Shown: positions 36,099-43,515 of the stretch, piece after piece | How positions within the stretch are numbered: the stretch's first letter is position 1 | How the letters are laid out: each line of letters opens with the position of its first letter | Assembly: GCA_963732355.1 (NCBI GenBank) | Contig: CAVSZD010000006.1 | Span: 496,001 to 560,000 of the forward strand | DNA: 64,000 nucleotides | Direction: 5' to 3' | DNA from: JADKAV01 sp963732355 | Lineage (GTDB): Bacteria; Actinomycetota; Actinomycetes; S36-B12; UBA10799 | Made by a program: the position numbers and the translations under genes | Notes under the pieces: model-generated | The model's input: only the letters and a program-made list of their open reading frames with translations | The model's database searches: none | What the model was told of the DNA's origin: nothing

Positions 36099-36977
36099 TT
36101 GTGGACTGGCTGGGTCGTCCTCGCCCTGATCTCCCTGGACTTCCTTGACCTGACGGTTTATGGCGTGGTCGTGCCGCTGTCCGCACTCATGCTTGCCCTG
36201 GTCGCAGGTCCTTCGCCGCTTCTAAAGGGCAAGACCGACGCCCGCGACTTGCTCGCAGTGTCGCTGCTGTATGTGGCAGTCGTGGCGTTGTTCCGGGTCG
36301 CTTTCACAGTCTTTGGCACAGCCAACGTTGCGGGACTGTTTCTGACTTTCGCCGGTGGAATGCTGGTCGGCTTCGGGGGTCCCATCATCTACACGGTCTG
36401 GCTAAGGCGCCGATCGTTGGCTGAGTTGGGCCTAAGGCTGGACAACTGGCGTGCCACTATCCCCCTGGCCCTGACCTTCGCCTTGGTTCAGTTCGCACTC
36501 ACCCTCTTCGGCTACGCCTACCCCGCCCCCCAGGACTGGGTACCTCTGCTGGTGATGTCGCTGACCGTCGGTGCCTTCGAAGCGGTCTTCTTCCGCGGGT
36601 TCGTTCAGACCCGCCTGTGTGCCAGCTTCGGCGTGGTCCCGGGAATTGCGGGCGCTGCCGCTCTATACGGTCTCTACCACGTCGGCTACGGCATGGGCGG
36701 CACCGAGATGATCTTCCTGTTCGGGCTCGGAGTCGTCTACGCGGTCGCCTTCGCCCTCGTCCGAAACGTCCTCGTACTCTGGCCGCTACTCACCCCGATG
36801 GGCGCGTTCTTCAACAACCTGCGTGGTGGCGACATCGTGCTGCCCTGGGCCTCCATCGCCGGATTCGCCGACGTGCTCGTGGTGATGGCAGTGCTGTTGT
36901 GGCTAGCTGCCCGGCACCAACGCAAACTGAGCGCTCCCGGAAAACTGGCACAACAGCCGACTCAAGTAGCCAGCTGA
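36099..36977 (+). CDS. CPBP family intramembrane metalloprotease-like protein
   Basis: 292 residues starting with TTG at 36099; no better in-frame start is present and the true one is uncertain. About eight hydrophobic helices. The CPBP (Abi/CAAX protease) region is seen as FEAVFFRGFVQ near residues 162-172, YGLYHVGYG near 189-197 and FFNN near 237-240. The usual EExxxR motif reads EAxxxR, so the second Glu is missing and activity is uncertain. Family members cleave prenylated or signal peptides or take part in bacteriocin immunity. Converges on dnaB with a 41-bp gap. Confidence 0.75.
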   Translation: MWTGWVVLALISLDFLDLTVYGVVVPLSALMLALVAGPSPLLKGKTDARDLLAVSLLYVAVVALFRVAFTVFGTANVAGLFLTFAGGMLVGFGGPIIYTVWLRRRSLAELGLRLDNWRATIPLALTFALVQFALTLFGYAYPAPQDWVPLLVMSLTVGAFEAVFFRGFVQTRLCASFGVVPGIAGAAALYGLYHVGYGMGGTEMIFLFGLGVVYAVAFALVRNVLVLWPLLTPMGAFFNNLRGGDIVLPWASIAGFADVLVVMAVLLWLAARHQRKLSAPGKLAQQPTQVAS

Positions 36978-37018
36978 ATCAGCATCTGGCCGCTGCGCGC
37001 AGAGAACGAGCCGACCTA

Positions 37019-38371
37019 CTACCCCCGCTGCATGTCCACAAAACGGCTGTAGTGGCCCTGGAACGCAGTCACGACCGTGGCGGTCGGGCCGTTACGGTGC
37101 TTGGCCACGATGATGTCCGCCTCGCCCATGCGTGGGGAGTCCTTCTCGTAGGCATCTTCACGGTGAAGCAGGATCACCACGTCGGCGTCCTGCTCGATGG
37201 AACCGGATTCACGCAGGTCGCTCATCATCGGTTTGCGGTCGGTGCGTTGCTCCGGTCCACGGTTCAGCTGGCTGATCGCGATCACTGGGACCTCGAGTTC
37301 CTTGGCCAGCAGTTTCAGGGCTCGCGAGAACTCCGCCACCTCCTGCTGACGCGATTCGACCCGCTTGCCCGAACTCATCAACTGCAGATAGTCCACGACG
37401 ATCAGCCGCAAGTCGTGTTGCTGCTTCAGGCGTCGGCACTTGGCCCGGATCTCCATCATCGACATGTTCGGGGAGTCGTCGATGAACAGCGGAGCCGAGG
37501 AGACCGCGGACATGGTGTTGACCATCCGGGTCCACTGCTGCTCGTTCAACGAGCCCGAACGCATGTGGTGAAGAGGCAACTCACCCTGCGCGCTCAGCAG
37601 GCGCATCACAATCTCGTTGCGGCTCATCTCCAGGCTGAAGATGGCGCTGGTCAATCCGTTCTTGATGCTGCACGAGCGCGCGAAGTCCAGACCAAGCGTT
37701 GACTTGCCCATCGCGGGGCGCGCCGCGACCACGATCATCTGGCCGGGATGAAGGCCGTTGGTCAGTTTGTCGAGGTCGATGAACCCAGTCGGGATGCCGA
37801 TGATGTCGCCGGTGTGGTTCTGGATCGACTCCAACTCGGTGTAGACGCCGTCAAGCAGATCGGACAGCGGCGCGTAGTCCTCTGCTGTCGTGCGCTGGGT
37901 GATCTCGTACACCTCGGCCTGCGCCCGGTTGATCAACTCCTCAACCTCGCCCTCGCCGGCGTACCCGGTCTGAACGATCCGCGAACCCACCTCTACCAGC
38001 CGTCGGCGCATGGAGGCATCCCGCACGATCTGGGCGTAGTAGGACGCATTCGCGGTCAGGGGCGGCGAGGCCACCAGCGTGTGCAGGTACGGCGCGCCCC
38101 CGATGCGCTGCAACTCCCCGGACGCCAGTAGTCCGGCCGAAACCGTGATCGCGTCGGCGGGCTCTCCGCGGGCATACAGGTCCAGCACGACGCGGAAGAC
38201 GGTCTGGTGGGCAGGGGTGTAGAAGTCCTCCTCGCGCAACCGCTCGACAACATCGGCGATCGCGTCCTTGGACAGCATCATGGCGCCGAGCACACACTGC
38301 TCAGCGGCTAGATCCTGCGGCGGTGTGCGCTCGAACGAAGCGGAGGCCACAGGCTGCATGTCCAGACTCAT
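37019..38371 (-). CDS. dnaB: Replicative DNA helicase
   Basis: 450 residues, full length, without an intein. The N-terminal primase-contact domain (about 18-120, starting PPQDLAAEQCVLGAMMLS) is followed by the RecA-like motor: Walker A ARPAMGKST (217-225), FSLEMSRNEI, Walker B LIVVDYLQLM, AISQLNRGPEQRTD and the arginine-finger region LRESGSIEQDADVVILLHRE. It unwinds DNA at the fork as a hexamer. Located after rpsF-ssb-rpsR-rplI as in most actinobacteria, here with a phosphatase gene between. Several DnaA-box-like sites precede it. Confidence 0.97.
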   Translation of the reverse strand: MSLDMQPVASASFERTPPQDLAAEQCVLGAMMLSKDAIADVVERLREEDFYTPAHQTVFRVVLDLYARGEPADAITVSAGLLASGELQRIGGAPYLHTLVASPPLTANASYYAQIVRDASMRRRLVEVGSRIVQTGYAGEGEVEELINRAQAEVYEITQRTTAEDYAPLSDLLDGVYTELESIQNHTGDIIGIPTGFIDLDKLTNGLHPGQMIVVAARPAMGKSTLGLDFARSCSIKNGLTSAIFSLEMSRNEIVMRLLSAQGELPLHHMRSGSLNEQQWTRMVNTMSAVSSAPLFIDDSPNMSMMEIRAKCRRLKQQHDLRLIVVDYLQLMSSGKRVESRQQEVAEFSRALKLLAKELEVPVIAISQLNRGPEQRTDRKPMMSDLRESGSIEQDADVVILLHREDAYEKDSPRMGEADIIVAKHRNGPTATVVTAFQGHYSRFVDMQRG

Positions 38372-38434
38372 ATGTCAGTTGTACTCACCGGGTACGACAG
38401 ATTCGGCCAGAACAGCACCCTTGGTCCATCCGCC

Positions 38435-38577
38435 TGTGGACGCACCGGTGAACTGCCTGTGGACGCGCCGTGGAGCGCTGCTTTCACAAGCTGTGGAAAA
38501 CCTGGGAACAGTCGAGTTTGTGAAGCGCAGAACTTGGCTCTGATCAGGCATTTTACCCACTTGTTACATGTGGACAG
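38435..38577. promoter_or_regulatory. Cluster of four DnaA-box-like motifs upstream of dnaB
   Basis: TGTGGACGC (38435-38443 and 38458-38466), TGTGGAAAA (38492-38500) and TGTGGACAG (38569-38577), all in one direction, match the complement of the actinobacterial DnaA box TTGTCCACA at seven or eight of nine positions. They occupy the 237-bp gap between dnaB and the phosphatase gene and might let DnaA control dnaB. Confidence 0.4.
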
Positions 38578-38608
38578 AATCCGATTGCTCGGGTGATCTT
38601 CGAGAAGC

Positions 38609-39049
38609 TCAACCAGCCGTCACATGTGCGCGGATCCCCGGCACGGTCGCCTGGATCATCGTCACCACCTCATCGAAGTCCGACGCCGAACCGTAGTAGG
38701 GGTCGGGCACCTCGAGGTCATCGGCTGCTGGGTCGAAACTGCGGATCAGAACCGCCTCGACCCCCATCCGCGCGAGGTCTGAGCGGTTGCTGGAATCCAT
38801 TGCCAGCACGAGATCCGAGTCGGCGAGCGCAACACCACTGGCCTGGCGCGCGCTGTGCTCCAGTTCGTACCCGGCGCGAGTCAGTGCCGCCCGCGCGCGG
38901 GGATCGGCGTTCTGGCCGACATGCCACCCGCCGGTCCCCATCGAATCGACCTCAACATCGAGATCGGCGAGTTCCTCGGCCAGGACGGCAGCCGCAATCG
39001 GAGAGCGGCAGATGTTGCCCAGGCAGACAGTCGTGATGCGAATGGTCAT
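38609..39049 (-). CDS. Low-molecular-weight protein tyrosine phosphatase
   Basis: 146 residues from the ATG at 39049, which has a GGAGG ribosome-binding site; the longer frame to 39271 enters the rplI region and is rejected. The P-loop CLGNICRS (C-x5-R-S) lies near residues 9-16 and the general-acid loop DPYYG near 118-122. These are the complete catalytic elements of the LMW-PTP family, which removes phosphate from tyrosines in proteins, often of exopolysaccharide kinases. It sits between rplI and dnaB, probably by insertion into the conserved block. Confidence 0.92.
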   Translation of the reverse strand: MTIRITTVCLGNICRSPIAAAVLAEELADLDVEVDSMGTGGWHVGQNADPRARAALTRAGYELEHSARQASGVALADSDLVLAMDSSNRSDLARMGVEAVLIRSFDPAADDLEVPDPYYGSASDFDEVVTMIQATVPGIRAHVTAG

Positions 39050-39140
39050 CGGGCCTCCAGAGTTGCCGACGGGGAAGACGCGTCGGCCGCCGGCGGACTG
39101 ATCCGACGGCGGCCGACTACGGTCTTCGGTCCTGAAATCG

Positions 39141-39587
39141 TCAGGCAGACACCACGTGCAGGGTGACGGTGGCATCCACTCCGGGGTGCAGAGCGACCCG
39201 CACCGGGTAGTCACCGAGCTGCTTGATGTGTCCTTCGACTTCGATGGCCCGCTTCTCGACCAGTGGTCCACCCGCAGCCTTGATGGCCGCAGCCACGTCG
39301 GCAGAGGTCACCGATCCGAACAGTCGCCCAGCCTCGCCGGCCTTCGCTGTGAAGTTCACGGTGAGCGCCTCGAGCTGTGAACGTACCTCGTCGGCGTGCT
39401 CACGACCGCGGATCTCACGGGCGGAACGGGCACGCTTGATCTGGTCGATCTGCTTCTCGGCACCGCGGGTCCACCCGATCGCGTAACCGCGCGGAAGCAG
39501 GTAGTTGCGGCCGTAACCGTCCTTCACCTCGACGATGTCGCCAGGTGCGCCGAGGTTCTCGACGTCTTGGGTCAGGATGATCTTCAT
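39141..39587 (-). CDS. rplI: 50S ribosomal protein L9
   Basis: 148 residues, normal length. The N-terminal domain MKIILTQDVENLGAPGDIVEVKDGYGRNYL has the L9 signature, followed by the long connecting helix (about 40-75) and a C-terminal domain ending LHPGVDATVTLHVVSA. It binds 23S rRNA near the L1 stalk base. Seven bases separate it from rpsR. Confidence 0.97.
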   Translation of the reverse strand: MKIILTQDVENLGAPGDIVEVKDGYGRNYLLPRGYAIGWTRGAEKQIDQIKRARSAREIRGREHADEVRSQLEALTVNFTAKAGEAGRLFGSVTSADVAAAIKAAGGPLVEKRAIEVEGHIKQLGDYPVRVALHPGVDATVTLHVVSA

Positions 39588-39594
39588 GGTTCTC

Positions 39595-39840
39595 CTAGCG
39601 GGCCGTCGACGAGTACGGCAGTAAGGCCATCTCGCGGGCGTTCTTGATGGCCTTGGCGATCTCTCGCTGCTGCTGCACGGTCACGCCAGTGACGCGACGA
39701 GCGCGAATCTTGCCGCGGTCGGAGATGAACTTGCGCAACAAGGTCACGTCCTTGTAGTCGACCTTGTCGACGCCGGCTGCCTTGAGCTGGTTTGCCTTTT
39801 TCTTGATCGGCTTTACGGGCCGAGGTGGCTGCTTCGCCAT
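39595..39840 (-). CDS. rpsR: 30S ribosomal protein S18
   Basis: 81 residues with a basic N-terminus (MAKQPPRPVKPIKKKANQ) and the S18 core DYKDVTLLRKFISDRGKI and RRVTGVTVQQQREIAKAIKNAREMALLP. No CxxC zinc pair is present, so this is the zinc-free form. S18 pairs with S6 on the small subunit platform. It lies between ssb and rplI in the standard order. Confidence 0.97.
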   Translation of the reverse strand: MAKQPPRPVKPIKKKANQLKAAGVDKVDYKDVTLLRKFISDRGKIRARRVTGVTVQQQREIAKAIKNAREMALLPYSSTAR

Positions 39841-39896
39841 TGTGGTGCTCCGATGTGTCGGGCCCGGCCGGTTGGCCGGAATGGTTGGTTAGGGAT

Positions 39897-40385
39897 TTAG
39901 AACGGTGGTTCGTCGACCGCGCCGCCCCAGGCATCGCCGCCGCTGCTGGCGGGCGATCCCCATGGGTCTCCACCACCGGAGGAAGCAGCCTGAGCTGGCG
40001 CCTCATTGGTGGTGGCTGCGCGACCGGTCTTCTGGATCTTGGCTGTCGCGTACCGCAGAGCCGGGCCGATGTCGTCGATGTCGACCTCGTACACGGTGCG
40101 CTTCTCGCCCTCGCGTGTCTCGTACGAGCGCTGCTTGAGCCGACCGATCACGATCACCCGGGTGCCCTTGCTCAGGGACTCGGCAACGTTCTCGGCGTAC
40201 TGGCGCCAGACAGTGCCCGAAAGCCAGACGGTCTCGCCGTCTTTCCATTCCCCTGTGGCGTTGTCCCGGCTGCGCGGAGTCACTGCGATCCGCAGGCTCG
40301 CCGCAGCCACGCCCGACGGGGTGAAACGCAGTTCGGGATCGGCAACGAGGTTGCCCACCATGTTGATTTGGGGTTCACCGACCAT
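39897..40385 (-). CDS. ssb: Single-stranded DNA-binding protein
   Basis: 162 residues. The OB-fold domain occupies about 1-110 (INMVGNLVADPELRFTPSG, WLSGTVWRQYAENVAESLSKG, RVIVIGRLKQRSYE). A flexible Gly/Ser/Ala/Trp-rich linker leads to the acidic tip DEPPF, which recruits partner proteins. It protects single strands in replication and repair. Encoded between the S6 and S18 genes, as usual in bacteria. Confidence 0.97.
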   Translation of the reverse strand: MVGEPQINMVGNLVADPELRFTPSGVAAASLRIAVTPRSRDNATGEWKDGETVWLSGTVWRQYAENVAESLSKGTRVIVIGRLKQRSYETREGEKRTVYEVDIDDIGPALRYATAKIQKTGRAATTNEAPAQAASSGGGDPWGSPASSGGDAWGGAVDEPPF

Positions 40386-40450
40386 TGTTGTTCACCTTTC
40401 GATCAGGCCTTGACTTTGACAACTTAAACAAGGGGGTACGACAAAACGCC

Positions 40451-40738
40451 TCAGGCAACTCGCCGCAGCACCTTGGTACGCAGCACGGACTCGTTTAGAT
40501 TCAACTGGCGATCCAACTCGGCCACGGTCTGCGGGGTGCACGTCAGTTCCAGCACGACGTAGATGCCTTCGGCCTTCTTCTGGATGTCGTAGGCCATCCG
40601 GCGCCGGCCCCAGATGTCGATGTTGTCGACGGTGCCCTTGTCCTGGCGTACGACGTTCAGAAAGGCCTCAAGGCTCGGCTGAACTGTCCGCTCCTCTAGA
40701 TCTGGATCGAGGATGATCATCACTTCATAGGGACGCAA
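40451..40738 (-). CDS. rpsF: 30S ribosomal protein S6
   Basis: 95 residues. The start is TTG at 40738 (LRPYEVMIILDPDLEERTVQ), supported by a strong AAGGAGGTGG ribosome-binding site about nine bases upstream. The RRM-like fold of S6 is complete: YEVMIILDP, VDNIDIWGRRRMAYDIQKKAEGIYVVLEL and a terminal NESVLRTKVLRRV. First gene of the rpsF-ssb-rpsR-rplI unit. Confidence 0.96.
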   Translation of the reverse strand: MRPYEVMIILDPDLEERTVQPSLEAFLNVVRQDKGTVDNIDIWGRRRMAYDIQKKAEGIYVVLELTCTPQTVAELDRQLNLNESVLRTKVLRRVA

Positions 40739-40963
40739 CTGCGACCACCTCCTTTGGACTCATGCGGTCACGGTCTTTCCGCGACAGGAGGTCATAGGCG
40801 TCTGCCGGTGGCGATTACCACGGCTGTTCCAGAGTAACCGATCGCGATTGGGCCACGACCCGCCGGTGTGGAAAACCGAAATTGGCGCTCCTCGGGGTTC
40901 GGGTGGGTGCGGACTTCGGCGTCTGCGGCCGCTGTCGTCCGCGGCAGCCTAGACTCGGTTTCC

Positions 40964-42085
40964 GTGAGCATCGCTGTGCGGCCCATCACGGCCCAGACCC
41001 ATCTGGCCTTCGTCCAGGACCAGGCGAGCGTCTCCTTCCTGCAGACACCGGCTTGGGCCGGGGTCAAGGCCGAATGGCAGAGCGAATCCGTCGGATGGTT
41101 CGACGGCGAGCAACTCGTGGGGGCCGCACTGATCCTGTACCGGCAGGTCCCACGGGTGAAGCGCTTCCTGGCCTACATCCCCGAGGGGCCGGTCCTGCCG
41201 TGGGAAACCGCGGTAGCGGACCTGAGCAGTTGGCTTCAGCCCTTGCTCGATCACGCGCGCAGCAAGGGGGCCTTCGCGCTCAAGATGGGCCCCGCCGTGG
41301 GAACTCGCCGTTGGCATGCAGAAACCGTCAAGAAGGCAATAGCCGACGACACCGTCACACGGCTAGCCGACGCCCCGGCCGACGAAGAACTGTCCGTTGG
41401 ACTGGACTTGCAGAAGGCCCTGCGCGAGAGCGGTTGGCAGCAGGACCCCAGCGGTGGCGCCGGCTTCGGGGATGTGCAGCCGCGCTACGTCTACCAGTTG
41501 CCGCTGGCCGGACGAACTGCCGACGAGGTGTTCGCCGGTTTCAACCAGCTGTGGCGGCGCAATGTGCGTAAGGCCGAGAAGCTCGGCGTCGAGGTGGTCG
41601 CGGGGACCCGGGACGACTTGGCGCTGTTCCACCCGGTGTACGTCGAGACCGCGCAGCGTGACGGCTTCACGCCGCGGGGTTTGAGCTATTTCCAGCGCAT
41701 GTGGGACGCCATGAACGCCGAGGACCCGCAGCGGCTGCGGTTGTACCTCGCCCGTCACGAGGACGAGGTCGTGGCGGCCACCACGTTGGTCACGGTCGGG
41801 GACCACGCGTGGTACTCCTACGGCGCCTCGACGACGGCCAGTCGCAACGTGCGCCCTTCGAACGCAGTCCAGTGGCGCATGATCACCGACAGCCTCGAGT
41901 CGGGCTGCGCGGTGTACGACCTGCGCGGGATCAGCGACAACCTGACTGCAGGCGACCACCTGCTGGGGCTTGTGCAGTTCAAGGTGGGAACCGGTGGTGA
42001 CGCTCTTGAGTACGTCGGCGAGTGGGACCACGTACTTCGACCGATGTGGAACAAGGCCTACGAGGCGTACCGCAAGCGCAGGTGA
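40964..42085 (+). CDS. FemAB/FemX-type peptidoglycan interpeptide-bridge aminoacyltransferase
   Basis: 373 residues from the GTG at 40964. Two GNAT-like halves of the Fem family are seen: FLQTPAWAGVKAEWQSESVGWF with YRQVPRVKRFLAYIPEGPVLPW near the start, then YVYQLPLAGRTADEVFAGFNQLWRRNVRKAEKLGVEV and WYSYGASTTASRNVRPSNAVQWRMI in the second half. The YIPrGP-like and SNA-x-QW motifs are Fem hallmarks. The enzyme probably adds an amino acid from aminoacyl-tRNA to the lipid II stem peptide. Divergent from rpsF. In other actinobacteria the alanine-racemase-like gene usually follows directly, but here a formate dehydrogenase operon intervenes. Confidence 0.9.
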   Translation: MSIAVRPITAQTHLAFVQDQASVSFLQTPAWAGVKAEWQSESVGWFDGEQLVGAALILYRQVPRVKRFLAYIPEGPVLPWETAVADLSSWLQPLLDHARSKGAFALKMGPAVGTRRWHAETVKKAIADDTVTRLADAPADEELSVGLDLQKALRESGWQQDPSGGAGFGDVQPRYVYQLPLAGRTADEVFAGFNQLWRRNVRKAEKLGVEVVAGTRDDLALFHPVYVETAQRDGFTPRGLSYFQRMWDAMNAEDPQRLRLYLARHEDEVVAATTLVTVGDHAWYSYGASTTASRNVRPSNAVQWRMITDSLESGCAVYDLRGISDNLTAGDHLLGLVQFKVGTGGDALEYVGEWDHVLRPMWNKAYEAYRKRR

Positions 42086-42101
42086 GCTCGGTTGGGCCGA
42101 C

Positions 42102-42165
42102 CGCCAACAAGCAAAGCTGGAAACCGGCAACTTACTCGCCCGAATCCAACACCGGTTCAACCCGG
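42102..42165. repeat. Dispersed repeat family B, copy at left flank of formate dehydrogenase operon
   Basis: Contains the core GCAAAGCTGGAAACCGGCAA (from 42111), then ACTCGCC and GAATCCAACACCGG. The same series of blocks recurs at 49531-49650 and 58501-58735, always on the plus strand and just after a gene. Confidence 0.75.
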
Positions 42166-42172
42166 CGCGGAC

Positions 42173-42361
42173 TCAGTCGGCCGGGAGCATGATCAACGCC
42201 AACACAAGTGTGATCCCGGCCATGGAGAACAACGTAACGACCAACGCCCGAGGGGCACGCGCTTGTAACGCACCTATCCCTGCACCCGCCATAAGCCCGG
42301 CAAGACCTAGCACGACCAACTGAAGCACTGGACCATCTGACATAGGCGACAGCGAAGTCAC
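42173..42361 (-). CDS. Small two-helix membrane protein
   Basis: 62 residues from GTG 42361, or 56 from the ATG at 42343. Two hydrophobic stretches (VLQLVVLGLAGLMAGAGIGA and ALVVTLFSMAGITLVLALIM) flank a short basic turn, and the end is LPAD. No family recognised and no clear ribosome-binding site; a 7-bp hairpin (42357-42375) overlaps the GTG. It may be real because of its clean membrane profile. Confidence 0.4.
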   Translation of the reverse strand: MTSLSPMSDGPVLQLVVLGLAGLMAGAGIGALQARAPRALVVTLFSMAGITLVLALIMLPAD

Positions 42362-42375
42362 CCCCGAAGGGTGAC
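42357..42375. other. Short GC-rich hairpin before the formate dehydrogenase operon
   Basis: GTCACCC (42357-42363) pairs with GGGTGAC (42369-42375) around a five-base loop. It lies 66 bp before the first operon gene and could be a terminator stem or an operator; no U-tract follows. Confidence 0.35.
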
Positions 42376-42441
42376 GCTAACCCTTGTGTCCCGGCGTCGC
42401 GTTCGAGTTGAATCGACAGGCTGCAACCCACGGGAGCGCCA

Positions 42442-42597
42442 ATGCCGGTCTTCGACCTCGCCAACCCGACCCGCCTGATCCTCGAGTGGGGCTGGTTGTT
42501 GATGACGCGCGCCAACTTCGCGGTGTACGCACTTCTAGTGGTCGTGTTCCCGGCGGGAATCCTCGTGCCTCTGCCGCGCAGCAAGGGCGAGAAATGA
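42442..42597 (+). CDS. Small membrane protein at start of formate dehydrogenase operon
   Basis: 51 residues from the ATG at 42442 (GGAG ribosome-binding site). Starts MPVFDLANPTRLILEWGWLL, has one hydrophobic helix (about 27-46, YALLVVVFPAGILVPLP) and a short charged end. Its stop overlaps the next start by ATGA. No family recognised. Position suggests a small accessory or anchoring subunit of the formate dehydrogenase complex. Confidence 0.55.
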   Translation: MPVFDLANPTRLILEWGWLLMTRANFAVYALLVVVFPAGILVPLPRSKGEK

Positions 42598-42984
42598 GCG
42601 CCGTGAACGAGTCGGGAAACTGGATGGCGGGGGTCCGCCGGTACGCGCAGAAGTACTGGCCGTACGAACGGCTGCTGCCCGCGCCACCGGCCAACGCAGA
42701 GTGCTGGTTCTTCAACCAGTCGGTGTCCAACACCGCGCCCCGGTTCGGTGGGTTCCTGGCTGCCAACACCTGGGGCGTCATCAACGAGTCCTCTACTCGT
42801 CCTGGTACCAGTGGGGTCCGGGCGTGACGAGCGCTTCGGCGGATCTGTACGCCATGCTGGCCACCGGCGCGATCGCATGATCTTCATGCTGACGCCTTAC
42901 ATTCCGGGCCTGCGCAACATCCCCAAGGCGACAGGAATCTACAAGCTCATGTGGAGCGAGTCCTACGAGTCGACCGAGAGGTGA
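42594..42984 (+). pseudogene. Putative membrane protein of formate dehydrogenase operon, two frameshifts
   Basis: The ATG at 42594 overlaps the upstream stop (ATGA), and a TGA at 42982-42984 overlaps the next start (TGATG), but they are in different frames. Adding one base near 42793 and one near 42877 yields a single protein of about 130 residues: a soluble N-terminal part (RYAQKYWPYERLLP, CWFFNQSVSNTAPRFGG), then LYSSWYQWGPGVTSASADLYAML, a membrane helix and a tail with YIPGLRNIPKATGIYKLMW. The tight coupling at both ends argues that this is a real gene hit by deletions or sequencing errors. Family not identified. Confidence 0.6.
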
Positions 42985-43493
42985 TGTCAATGGCATTGAC
43001 GACCAGCGCGATCAAGGGACTGCTTGCGGCCGCTATTGGCACAGCGGCGATGGATGCCCTGTGGTACTACCGCTTCCGCAAAGGCGGCGGCACCAGCGGT
43101 GTGTGGGATTGGGAGACGGCCGCGGGCACCCACAGCTACGACCAGGCTGGCGCTCCGGCTCAGGTCGGCCGCAAGGCGTACCACCTCGTCACCCATAAAG
43201 ACCCGCCGGAGGCTTCGGCGCGTGCCATAACCAACGCCATGCACTGGCTGACGGGTACGCAGTGGGGTGCTGTGTACGGCGTCGTCGCCGACGGACCCGG
43301 ACGTAATCACCGGCTGCTCGTGGCTGCTGGATTCGCACCGACCGTGTGGCTCTCGTCCTACGCAATCCTCGGTGCCATCGGCGTCTACAAACCCATCTGG
43401 AAGTACGACGCCCACACGCTGTGGCAGGACTTCAGCGCCCATCTCGTGTACAGCACGACGACGGCGACCACATTCGCGCTACTGAACCGCTGA
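42984..43493 (+). CDS. Uncharacterised membrane protein of formate dehydrogenase operon
   Basis: 169 residues from the ATG at 42984 (GAGG four bases upstream); Met 42990 is an alternative. The first ~20 residues are hydrophobic (AIKGLLAAAIGTAAMDALWYY). A middle part has GGTSGVWDWETAAG and RAITNAMHWLTGTQWGAVYGVVAD, then two more hydrophobic stretches (LLVAAGFAPTVWLSSYAILGAIGVY and YSTTTATTFALLNR). His residues at MHW, NHR and DAHTLW could bind metal or heme. No family recognised. It lies 22 bp before the formate dehydrogenase alpha gene. Confidence 0.65.
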   Translation: MSMALTTSAIKGLLAAAIGTAAMDALWYYRFRKGGGTSGVWDWETAAGTHSYDQAGAPAQVGRKAYHLVTHKDPPEASARAITNAMHWLTGTQWGAVYGVVADGPGRNHRLLVAAGFAPTVWLSSYAILGAIGVYKPIWKYDAHTLWQDFSAHLVYSTTTATTFALLNR

Positions 43494-43515
43494 GGCGCCG
43501 ACTGAGGGAGGAACC

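Noticed and set aside
37019..38371. Intein in dnaB
   Set aside because: Length (450 residues) and motif spacing are those of an uninterrupted helicase.
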